In this document: one piece after another, positions 15,771 to 22,592 of the stretch | Layout of the letters: each line of letters opens with the position of its first letter | How positions within the stretch are numbered: the first letter of the stretch is position 1 | DNA from: DASQUK01 sp963717085 | Lineage (GTDB): Bacteria; Actinomycetota; Acidimicrobiia; Acidimicrobiales; VFJN01 | Assembly (NCBI GenBank): GCA_963717085.1 | Contig: CAVQVM010000020.1 | Coordinates: forward strand, 248,001 to 312,000 | Direction: 5' to 3' | Length of the DNA stretch: 64,000 nucleotides | The notes under the pieces: generated by a model | The model's database searches: none | What the model saw: only the letters and a program-made list of their open reading frames with translations | What the model was told of the DNA's origin: nothing | Program-made: the position numbers and the translations under genes

Positions 15771-15869
15771 AAGTGCGAGTGAAGCGAGCACGGCAGGCCG
15801 ACGGCGCGAGCGCCTTACGGCGACGCGCCGGCGATGGGTGTGGGGCGCGGCCCCACGGAGGATCCTGAC
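15771..15869 (+). repeat. Single copy of the 93-bp coupling repeat
   Basis: This 99-bp segment matches the tandem array at 52683-53004 in inverse orientation: AAGTGCGAGTGAAGCGAGC, CGGCAGGCCGACGGCGCGAG, CGATGGGTGTGGGGCGCGG and CCCCACGGAGGATCCTGAC all recur there with small changes. A related right end (CCCTACGGAGGGTCCTGAC) occurs at 38632. It lies exactly between folP and the next gene, in the same orientation relative to that gene as the array is to the DUF983 gene. Confidence 0.75.
15773..15868 (+). CDS. 31-codon mini-ORF inside the coupling repeat
   Basis: GTG 15773, with AAGGAG at 15760-15765, opens a basic 31-aa frame (beginning VRVKRARQADGASA) ending in TGA 15866-15868, one base before the next gene's GTG. 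Its 3' end, CGGAGGATCC, supplies the Shine-Dalgarno sequence of that gene. The peptide is conserved with each 31-aa unit of the array at 52.7 kb. It could be translated merely to couple folP and the next gene; no function for the peptide is known. Confidence 0.4.
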   Translation: MRVKRARQADGASALRRRAGDGCGARPHGGS

Positions 15870-16385
15870 GTGCCACCGACCAAGGGCAAGTGGGCCCAGG
15901 GCATCACCCCCCGAAACTTCGTGTGGGTGCTCAAGGACCGGTTGGCCATCTGCGAGCGACCCGGCGGCTACGGGGCCAACCATCGCCGGGTGCGCCGCCA
16001 AGAGGAGATCATCTGGATCCGCGAGCAGGGATTCACCCACGTCATCTCCCTCATCGCCGCACCCCACAACCTGCACAACTACGACGAGCTGGGCGTGGCC
16101 TGGCTGCACCGGCCCGAGCAGCCCCACGACGATCCGGTCGAGTTCCAGCTTGCGCTCTACACCGAGGTTCGCGACCTCCTGGCCAAGGGCGAGAAGCTCC
16201 TGATCCACCAGGAGGAGGTTGGGGACCGTATCTGTGGCCTGGTCGCGGGCTACGTGCTGTGGGCCGGCCTCGTGCCCTACGGCCCCCAGGCGATCTCGGT
16301 CACTGAGCGCCTGACCGGGCGGCAGCTCGGTCCCGAGGGGCGGGAGTTGGTGGCCTCCGCCGACGAGCTCCGCGAATCCGGATGA
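15870..16385 (+). CDS. Dual-specificity-phosphatase-like protein lacking the catalytic Cys
   Basis: 171 aa with the fold outline of a protein-tyrosine/dual-specificity phosphatase: WIREQGFTHVISLIAAPHNLHNY, AWLHRPEQPHDDPVEF, then the P-loop region LLIHQEEVGDRICGLVAGYVL. The family signature His-Cys-x5-Arg is here His-Gln-x5-Arg, so cysteine catalysis is not possible; it would be a pseudophosphatase. GTG 15870 uses GGAGG (15857-15861) provided by the upstream repeat. The stop overlaps folB as ATGA. Its place within the folate genes suggests a linked role, perhaps binding a phosphorylated pterin, but that is inference. Confidence 0.65.
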   Translation: MPPTKGKWAQGITPRNFVWVLKDRLAICERPGGYGANHRRVRRQEEIIWIREQGFTHVISLIAAPHNLHNYDELGVAWLHRPEQPHDDPVEFQLALYTEVRDLLAKGEKLLIHQEEVGDRICGLVAGYVLWAGLVPYGPQAISVTERLTGRQLGPEGRELVASADELRESG

Positions 16386-16768
16386 GCGAACGCTCCGCGC
16401 TGCCCTGGGATCGCATCGAGCTGCGCGGCCTCCGGCTGCTCGCACGCGTGGGGGTGCTGCCGATCGAACGCGAGCAGGACCAGCCGTTGGAGGTCGACCT
16501 CGACGTGGTCGTCGACCTGGGGGCCGCCGGGGCGAGTGACGATCTCGCCGACACGGTCCACTACGGCGCCGTGTGCGACGCCGTGGTGCGGACGGCCGGA
16601 GCGGGACACGTCGCGCTGCTGGAGCGTCTGGCAGAGGTCGTGGCGCAGGCAGTGCTGGCCGTGGATCCCCGGATCGTCGCCGTCGACCTCGCGGTTCGGA
16701 AGCTGCGGCCCCCAGTGCCCCACGACCTTGCAACCTCGGGTGTGCACGTGGTTCGGACGAGACGATGA
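16382..16768 (+). CDS. folB: Dihydroneopterin aldolase FolB
   Basis: 128 aa; converts 7,8-dihydroneopterin to 6-hydroxymethyl-dihydropterin and glycolaldehyde. It has IELRGLRLLARVGVLPIEREQDQPLEVDLDV with the catalytic-site Glu, DTVHYGAVCDAV, and an expected Lys in VRKLRPPVP. The start overlaps the stop of the gene upstream (ATGA), and its own stop overlaps folK likewise. Confidence 0.93.
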   Translation: MSERSALPWDRIELRGLRLLARVGVLPIEREQDQPLEVDLDVVVDLGAAGASDDLADTVHYGAVCDAVVRTAGAGHVALLERLAEVVAQAVLAVDPRIVAVDLAVRKLRPPVPHDLATSGVHVVRTRR

Positions 16769-17271
16769 GTGACGCCGAGGGCGACGCCCCGAGCCCCAGG
16801 CGAGCGTTCCTCGGGCTCGGGTCCAACCTCGGCGATCGGGTGCGCTACCTACGCGAAGCGGTCGACACCCTGCGGGCCGTCGACCTGCGGGCCGTGTCCC
16901 CGGTCTACGAGACCGAACCCGTCGGCGGGCCGGGCGGCCAGGACGCCTACCTCAACCTGGTTGCCGAGCTGGAGACGGCGCGGGCGCCGCACGACCTGCT
17001 CGGCGTGTGCCACCGCCTGGAGGCGGCCGCCGGGCGCGTGCGCGACGAGCGCTGGGGACCACGAACGCTGGACGTGGACGTGCTGTGGATCGATGGTGTC
17101 ACCGTCGACGAGCCCGACCTCCAGGTGCCCCATCCCCGCATGTGGGAGCGCCGATTCGTGCTGGCGCCGCTGCGTGACCTCGCCCCCGACCTGGTCGACG
17201 ACGCCACCCTGGACGCATCTGCCGGCTACGTCGAGCCGGTAGGTGCGCTCGACGAGCTGGCCGCGCACTGA
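16765..17271 (+). CDS. folK: 2-amino-4-hydroxy-6-hydroxymethyldihydropteridine diphosphokinase FolK
   Basis: 168 aa; pyrophosphorylates hydroxymethyl-dihydropterin using ATP, giving the FolP substrate. Signatures: AFLGLGSNLGDR, VSPVYETEPVGGPGGQDAYLN, RWGPRTLDVDVLWIDG (metal-binding Asp-x-Asp) and VPHPRMWERRFVLAPL. ATG 16765 overlaps the folB stop. It follows folB directly as usual in this block. Confidence 0.94.
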   Translation: MSDAEGDAPSPRRAFLGLGSNLGDRVRYLREAVDTLRAVDLRAVSPVYETEPVGGPGGQDAYLNLVAELETARAPHDLLGVCHRLEAAAGRVRDERWGPRTLDVDVLWIDGVTVDEPDLQVPHPRMWERRFVLAPLRDLAPDLVDDATLDASAGYVEPVGALDELAAH

Positions 17272-17273
17272 CC

Positions 17274-18029
17274 GTGGTGCGGGTACGGATCATCGGCCCT
17301 GGTCGCGCCGGCACGTCGCTGGCGCGGGCGCTCACCGCCACTCGCTGGGACGTGGCGCCCCTGCTGGGTCGGGGCGACGACCTGGCCCCGGCCGCCCAGG
17401 GCGTCGACCTGCTGGTGATCGCCACGCCCGACGATCGCGTCCGTGACGTGGCGCGGGCGGTCGATCCTGTGCCGAGCACAGTCGTGGCCCACCTGGCCGG
17501 GTCGCTCGGCCTCGCGCCGCTGGCCCCCCACCGGCGGCGGGCGGCAATCCACCCGTTGGTGGCGTTGCCCACCCCGGCGCTCGGTGCTCGTCGCCTCGTT
17601 GGCTCCTGGTTCGCCGTCGCCGGCGACCCGCTGGCCCACGACGTCGTGCACGCCCTGCGAGGGCGATGGTTCGAGGTGGCCGACGCCGACCGTCCCGTCT
17701 ACCACGCCGCCGCCGTCATCGCCTCCAACCACCTGGTGGCGCTGATGGGACAGGTCGAGCGCCTGAGCGAGGCCGTGGGGGTGCCGTTCGAGGCGTACGT
17801 CGACCTGGCAAGGGCAACGCTCGACAACGTCGCCGCCCTCGGGCCGGCGACGGGGCTGACGGGCCCGGCGGCCCGGGGCGACGAGGCCACGATCCGCCGC
17901 CACCTGCGGGCCCTCCCGGCCGACGAACGTCGTGCGTACCGCTCCCTCGCCGACGCCGCCCGTCGGCTGGCGCAGCAGCCGCGGCCGGCGACGCAGACCA
18001 CGCCCGGACGCCGGCAAGGCACGCGGTGA
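17274..18029 (+). CDS. Rossmann-like/DUF2520 NAD(P)-binding protein
   Basis: 251 aa, the conserved gene between folK and panC in actinobacteria (Rv3603c type). An N-terminal Rossmann fold (VRIIGPGRAGTSLARALTATRW; DLLVIATPDDRV; AHLAGSLGLAPL) is followed by a helical DUF2520 domain (HPLVALPTP, AAVIASNHLVALMGQVERLSEAVGVPFEAYVDL). It resembles ketopantoate-reductase/ProC relatives, so an oxidoreductase near pantoate metabolism is plausible, but activity is unproven. GTG 17274; its stop overlaps panC (GTGA). Confidence 0.85.
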   Translation: MVRVRIIGPGRAGTSLARALTATRWDVAPLLGRGDDLAPAAQGVDLLVIATPDDRVRDVARAVDPVPSTVVAHLAGSLGLAPLAPHRRRAAIHPLVALPTPALGARRLVGSWFAVAGDPLAHDVVHALRGRWFEVADADRPVYHAAAVIASNHLVALMGQVERLSEAVGVPFEAYVDLARATLDNVAALGPATGLTGPAARGDEATIRRHLRALPADERRAYRSLADAARRLAQQPRPATQTTPGRRQGTR

Positions 18030-18892
18030 AGACCCTGCACGCGATCGCCGAGCTGCGGCCGCTCCTGGAGGGCGAGCGGGCCGCGGGCCGCTCGGTCGGG
18101 CTCGTGCCGACGATGGGCTACCTGCACGAAGGCCACCTGTCGCTCATGCGGCAGGCGCGGGCCGACACGGACGTCACGGTGGCCTCGATCTTCGTGAACC
18201 CCCTCCAGTTCGGCGTGGGCGAGGACCTCGACGCCTACCCCCGTGACCTCGATCGGGACGGACGCCTCGCCGAGGCCGCGGGTGTCGACCTGCTCTTCGT
18301 CCCCAGCGCCGACGAGATGTTCCCGCAGCCGGTGTTGACCACGGTGTCGGTGGCGCAGGTGTCCGAACCGCTCGAGGGCACGGCCCGGCCCGGCCACTTC
18401 GCGGGTGTCGCGACCGTGGTCGCCAAGCTGTTCGCGATCGTCGGGCCCTGCCGCGCGTACTTCGGCGAGAAGGACTTCCAGCAGCTGGCGGTGGTGCGGC
18501 GGATGGCCCGGGACCTGTCGCTCCCCGTCGAGGTGGTTGGATGCCCCACGGCGCGCGAGCTCGACGGCCTGGCCCTCTCGTCCCGCAACAGCTACCTCAC
18601 CGCCGGCGAACGGGAGGCGGCGCCGGTCGTCTACCGGGCACTGCGGGCAGGGGTGGCCGCCATCCTGGCCGGCGAACGCGACCCCACCCCTGTCCGCGCG
18701 CTGATGGGCCAGATCATCGAGGCGGAACCACTGGCGCAACTGGACTACGCCGAGGTCGTCGACGCAGACTCCTTCCGCATCCCGGAGCCGCTCGCCGGGA
18801 ATCTGCGGCTCCTGGCAGCCGTTCGATTCGGGGGAGCGAGGCTCATCGACAACGTGGGGGTGACCGTGCCGGCACCCACCCAGGGAGGTTGA
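18026..18892 (+). CDS. panC: Pantothenate synthetase PanC
   Basis: 288 aa; ATP-dependent ligation of pantoate and beta-alanine. HIGH-type motif in VGLVPTMGYLHEGHLSLMRQA, then VNPLQFGVGEDLDAYPRDLDRD, GHFAGVATVVAKLFAIVGPCRAYFGEKDFQQL (KMSKS-like loop region SSRNSYL). All characteristic residues are present. GTG 18026 overlaps the stop of the gene upstream. panD follows at once, so product and substrate genes are coupled. Confidence 0.95.
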   Translation: MKTLHAIAELRPLLEGERAAGRSVGLVPTMGYLHEGHLSLMRQARADTDVTVASIFVNPLQFGVGEDLDAYPRDLDRDGRLAEAAGVDLLFVPSADEMFPQPVLTTVSVAQVSEPLEGTARPGHFAGVATVVAKLFAIVGPCRAYFGEKDFQQLAVVRRMARDLSLPVEVVGCPTARELDGLALSSRNSYLTAGEREAAPVVYRALRAGVAAILAGERDPTPVRALMGQIIEAEPLAQLDYAEVVDADSFRIPEPLAGNLRLLAAVRFGGARLIDNVGVTVPAPTQGG

Positions 18893-18898
18893 CCCATC

Positions 18899-19279
18899 GT
18901 GCGTCGCCGCATGCTCAAGTCGAAGATCCATCGTGCGGTCGTCACCGACGCCAACCTGCACTACGTGGGCTCGATCACCATCGATCCCGACCTGCTCGCC
19001 GCGGCCGACATCCTCGAGCACGAGCAGGTGGCGGTGGTCGACATCGACAACGGGGCCCGGTTCGAGACCTACGCCATCGCCGGCCGCCCCGGCTCGGGCG
19101 ACATGTGCCTCAACGGTGCCGCCGCACGCCTGGTGTCACCGGGCGATCGCGTCATCGTCATCTCCTACGCCGACTACGACCAGGGCGACCTGGAGCACCA
19201 CGAGCCCGTGGTCGTGCACGTCGACGCCGCCAACCGCCGGATCGACGCGGCCGCCGCTGAGCGGCTCGCCACCGGCTGA
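18899..19279 (+). CDS. panD: Aspartate 1-decarboxylase PanD
   Basis: 126 aa pyruvoyl enzyme making beta-alanine from aspartate. The self-cleavage site Gly24-Ser25 lies in LHYVGSITID, and Lys9/His11 (LKSKIHRA), Tyr58-equivalent and GDRVIVISYA are kept. GTG 18899 is preferred, since GGAGG lies about 11 nt upstream and family members begin a few residues before the MLKSKIHRA core; ATG 18911 is the alternative. Part of the panC-panD pair. Confidence 0.95.
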   Translation: MRRRMLKSKIHRAVVTDANLHYVGSITIDPDLLAAADILEHEQVAVVDIDNGARFETYAIAGRPGSGDMCLNGAAARLVSPGDRVIVISYADYDQGDLEHHEPVVVHVDAANRRIDAAAAERLATG

Positions 19280-19328
19280 CCGCCTTCTCCGGCGCTGACG
19301 CGCGCCACGGAACCCAAGCGCTGCGAGA

Positions 19329-20933
19329 ATGAACGGCGTGCTCGACCTGCTGGTCCTGGGATCGGGCGTGGCCGGGCTGTCGGCCGCGGTGCGGGCGGCG
19401 AAGACCCACGGCATGCGGGTCGGCGTGCTCACGAAGGCGGAGCTGCACCAGGCGACGACCCGCTGGGCCCAGGGGGGAGTCGCGGCGGTCCTCGCCGACG
19501 ACCCCGACTCGACCGATCTGCACCTGGCCGACACCTTGGCGGCCGGGGCTGGGTTGTGCGATCCCGATGCCGTGCGCGTGCTGGTCGACGAGGGTCCGGC
19601 GCGGGTCAACGAGCTGATCGCGCTGGGCGCCATCTTCGACCGTGACTCGCGGGGTGAGCTGCTGCTGGCGCGCGAGGGCGGGCACTCGCACGCCCGCGTG
19701 GTGCACGCCGGCGGTGCCGCCACCGGCGTCGAGGTGGAGCGCGCCTTGGTGGCCGCGGTCCACCAGACGGCCGCGGCCGTCTACGAGCACTGGTTCGCGC
19801 TTGACTTGCTCATCGAGGGCGGGCGCTGCGGCGGGGTGATGGCCGTGGGACCGTCGGCAGAGCGCGCCGAGGTGCGGGCCCACCACGTGCTCGTGGCCAC
19901 GGGGGGCGCCGGCCAGCTGTTCGCGGTGACGACCAACCCACCCGAGTCCACGGGCGACGGCATCGCCATGGCGCTGCGCGCCGGGATCGCGGTGGCCGAC
20001 CTGGAGTTCGTGCAGTTCCACCCGACCGCCCTCCACCACCCGGCCATGCCCCGGCCGCTGCTGTCGGAGGCGCTGCGGGGCCACGGTGCCCTGCTCCGCG
20101 ACGCGAACGGCGAGCGCTTCGTGGATGAGCTGCTGCCCCGCGACAAGGTGAGCCAGGCGATCATGTCCCGCGTCGCCGAACAGGGCACCGACCACGTATG
20201 GCTCGACGCCACGGGACTCGAGCGCTTCGGCGAGCGCTTTCCCACCATCGCCGCCTCGCTCGAGGCGGTGGGCCTCGATCCCCGGACAGACTGGCTTCCG
20301 GTGGCGCCGGCGGCCCACTACATCTGCGGCGGAATCGTCGCCGACCTCGACGGCGCCTCGTCACTCCCGGGCCTGTGGGTGGCCGGCGAAGCCGCCTGCA
20401 ACGGCGTCCACGGCGCCAACCGGCTGGCATCGAACTCGTTGCTCGACGGGATGGTCTTCGGTCCCCGGGTGGTCGAGGCGGTCGAGCGCGGCAAGGACGG
20501 ACCCTCACCCACTGGCGCCATGCGTTGCGTGCTCGACGGGCACGACGACGCCATCCCGGGGCGGCGGTTGGACGCGCCGCTGCCGCCCGGCGACAGCGGT
20601 CGCACTGGCCCGCCGGCCGCCGCCGGCGGCGACCAGGTCCAGGCCGCGTTGCAGCGCGCGATGACCACCAACGCCGGCGTGCTGCGGTCCGCCGATTCGC
20701 TTGAGCGGGCCCGGGACGCCGCCGCCGTGGCGTTGGCCCACGCCCGCGGCGATCCGTCGCCGGCGGGCGCCCTGTGTGAGCTCGCCAACCTGGCAACCGT
20801 GGGCTGGGCGCTGGCGACGAGCGCGCTGGCCCGCACGGAAAGCCGGGGAGCCCACGCCCGTACCGACCATCCCGACATCGATCCGCGGCAACGGCTGCGC
20901 TACGTCGTCGGTGGTGTCGTTCCTGGGCGGTAG
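19329..20933 (+). CDS. nadB: L-aspartate oxidase NadB
   Basis: 534 aa flavoenzyme oxidising aspartate to iminoaspartate for NAD synthesis. The FAD dinucleotide fold LVLGSGVAGLSAA is at residues 7-19; RWAQGGVAAVL, EGGHSHARVVHAGG, GGAGQLF, FVQFHPTAL, SEALRGHGALL and HYICGGIVADLDGASSLPGLWVAGEAACNGVHGANRLASNSLLDGMVFG follow family order. The C-terminal helical domain is shortened and Ala/Gly-rich. nadC lies 3.7 kb downstream; quinolinate synthase nadA is not in this window. Confidence 0.94.
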   Translation: MNGVLDLLVLGSGVAGLSAAVRAAKTHGMRVGVLTKAELHQATTRWAQGGVAAVLADDPDSTDLHLADTLAAGAGLCDPDAVRVLVDEGPARVNELIALGAIFDRDSRGELLLAREGGHSHARVVHAGGAATGVEVERALVAAVHQTAAAVYEHWFALDLLIEGGRCGGVMAVGPSAERAEVRAHHVLVATGGAGQLFAVTTNPPESTGDGIAMALRAGIAVADLEFVQFHPTALHHPAMPRPLLSEALRGHGALLRDANGERFVDELLPRDKVSQAIMSRVAEQGTDHVWLDATGLERFGERFPTIAASLEAVGLDPRTDWLPVAPAAHYICGGIVADLDGASSLPGLWVAGEAACNGVHGANRLASNSLLDGMVFGPRVVEAVERGKDGPSPTGAMRCVLDGHDDAIPGRRLDAPLPPGDSGRTGPPAAAGGDQVQAALQRAMTTNAGVLRSADSLERARDAAAVALAHARGDPSPAGALCELANLATVGWALATSALARTESRGAHARTDHPDIDPRQRLRYVVGGVVPGR

Positions 20934-20968
20934 GCCCGTCACCTCATGTGACCCGGCAGCCACTCCCG

Positions 20969-21706
20969 TCACGCCGGGTCGGCGTACACGATGAGATTCG
21001 ACACGTAGTGGCGGGCGGCGCGGTCGAATGCGCCGGTGCACGTGACGAGCCGCAGCGTGGGCCCCGCAGTCGGCCCGTAGACCGCCTCCGTCGGGAAGGT
21101 GTCCTTGGTGGCCTCGAACGTGTCGGTCACGGCGAAGCGGGTGACCGTGCCATCGGTGCGCGTGACCTCGACGAGATCGCCGGCCTGCAGTTCGGCGAGG
21201 CGATAGAAGACGGCCGGGCCATCCCGGGAGTCGACATGGCCGACGATCACCGCCGGGCCCCGCTCGCCCGGCGCCGGGCCCTCGGAGAACCAACCCGCCC
21301 GTCCGAAGTGGTCCGGGGCCGCCAGGGTCCCGTCGTCGCGCACCGCCAGGTGCTCCAGCTCCGTTTCGACGCCGATGGAGGGGATCGTCATGCTGGCCGG
21401 TGGTGCCGGCTGGACCTCTGCCGCCGACACCCCCAGCGGGAGCGGTCGTTCGGCGACGCGGATCGACGGCCGGGTGCGAGGCCCCGACACAGCGGCGGTG
21501 CCCGGGTCCGCCCCCCGGGTCACCCCCGCTCCCGCCGTCCTCGTGTCGGCCGGCTCGGCCGGCCAACCCCCGCCGTCGACCGCGTGGGCGACGAGCGCCG
21601 GTGCGGCCAGTGCGCCCAGGAGCGCGACGGTCAGAGGTAGGGCCCGCCGGCCGACGAGTCTCAGCCCTCGCAGGCTCACGCTGCGCGTCTTCTCCTCAGC
21701 AGGCAT
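20969..21706 (-). CDS. Class F-like sortase
   Basis: 245-aa cell-surface transpeptidase. N-terminal membrane anchor (about 24-43), a Pro/Ala-rich linker, then a sortase barrel with catalytic His in VIVGHVDSRDGPAVFYRL, Cys in RLVTCTGAFD and Arg in the RAARHYVSNLIVYA segment. Actinobacterial class F sortases usually have this short form. It overlaps the DUF4397 gene upstream by 31 nt, indicating one operon with that surface protein. Which substrate it anchors is unclear because the neighbour has no LPxTG motif. Confidence 0.85.
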   Translation of the reverse strand: MPAEEKTRSVSLRGLRLVGRRALPLTVALLGALAAPALVAHAVDGGGWPAEPADTRTAGAGVTRGADPGTAAVSGPRTRPSIRVAERPLPLGVSAAEVQPAPPASMTIPSIGVETELEHLAVRDDGTLAAPDHFGRAGWFSEGPAPGERGPAVIVGHVDSRDGPAVFYRLAELQAGDLVEVTRTDGTVTRFAVTDTFEATKDTFPTEAVYGPTAGPTLRLVTCTGAFDRAARHYVSNLIVYADPA

Positions 21707-22590
21707 GTCGTCCCGACCGCGAGCAGTACCGCCAGCAGCCCTGCCGATGTGGCAACCAGGGCGCCGCCGGTGCCCGTGGGATCGGATGACGACGCGACGG
21801 CGTCGGCCAGCCCACCGCCACCGGTGTCGACGCCTCCGGCCGGCGCGGCACCCGCGCCCGCCGTGGCGCTGGCGGCGTCGGTGACGCTCATGATCTGGAG
21901 GTTGCCCGTCTCGTTGCCGTCGAGCACCACCAGGGAGCTCACGGCGCCGGGCTCGACGGTGAGGTTCTCGACGACCGGATCCGCCGATTCACCCTCGGCC
22001 GTGACCTCCCACGAGCCGGCGGGCACCGCGACGTAGCTGCTAACGCTTCCCAGGTCGGCATCCTGGGCCAGCAGCGGCCCGCCCGCGGTGCTGACGTCGA
22101 CCGCACCGGCGTCGATCGCGGCCTGGATCAGGCGCACGCTTCCCTGGCCGGCCGGGGGCGCGGAGAGGTCGTCGGTCAGCAGGTCGGTGTTCAGCTCCGC
22201 CTGACGACCGAAGGCGGCGAAGGTGTACGACGTCTTGGCGGCCAGGTCGGCCGAGACCCGGAGCACCGCCTCGTCGGTGGCCGGCGAGCCGGCGGGCCGC
22301 ATCGAGAACGCGTACAGGCCCGCCGCGAGCGGCAGGTACTCCGACACCTGGCCGTATCCCAGCTTGGGCAGCACCAGCTGCTCCTTGCCATCGAATCCGG
22401 TGGCGTAGACGTCCATCGGCGGCGTGTCGGGGGAGAAGTGGGCGACGCGCAGCTGGACGTCGGTGGCAGCCCCGGCGCTCGCGGGTTGGCCCGCCACCGC
22501 CAGCGCGCCCGCCACGCTGGCGATGGCGGCGACCAAAACCGTGAGTCGTCTCGACCCATGGCCCCACCGGTTCGATCGAATGTCGATCAT
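21676..22590 (-). CDS. DUF4397-domain surface protein
   Basis: 304 aa. Signal peptide (about 14-40, ending SAGAATD), two DUF4397-like beta domains (LRVAHFSPDTPPMDVYATG and VRLIQAAIDAGAVDVSTAGG), a Gly/Ala-rich linker, then a C-terminal hydrophobic helix with an RRRR tail. This is a wall- or membrane-retained protein; no LPxTG-like site precedes the helix. ATG 22590 is chosen because AGGAGG lies 7 nt upstream; a TTG two codons earlier would overlap the upstream stop. Genes for DUF4397 proteins and class F sortases are often paired. Confidence 0.8.
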   Translation of the reverse strand: MIDIRSNRWGHGSRRLTVLVAAIASVAGALAVAGQPASAGAATDVQLRVAHFSPDTPPMDVYATGFDGKEQLVLPKLGYGQVSEYLPLAAGLYAFSMRPAGSPATDEAVLRVSADLAAKTSYTFAAFGRQAELNTDLLTDDLSAPPAGQGSVRLIQAAIDAGAVDVSTAGGPLLAQDADLGSVSSYVAVPAGSWEVTAEGESADPVVENLTVEPGAVSSLVVLDGNETGNLQIMSVTDAASATAGAGAAPAGGVDTGGGGLADAVASSSDPTGTGGALVATSAGLLAVLLAVGTTCLLRRRRAA

Positions 22591-22592
22591 CG

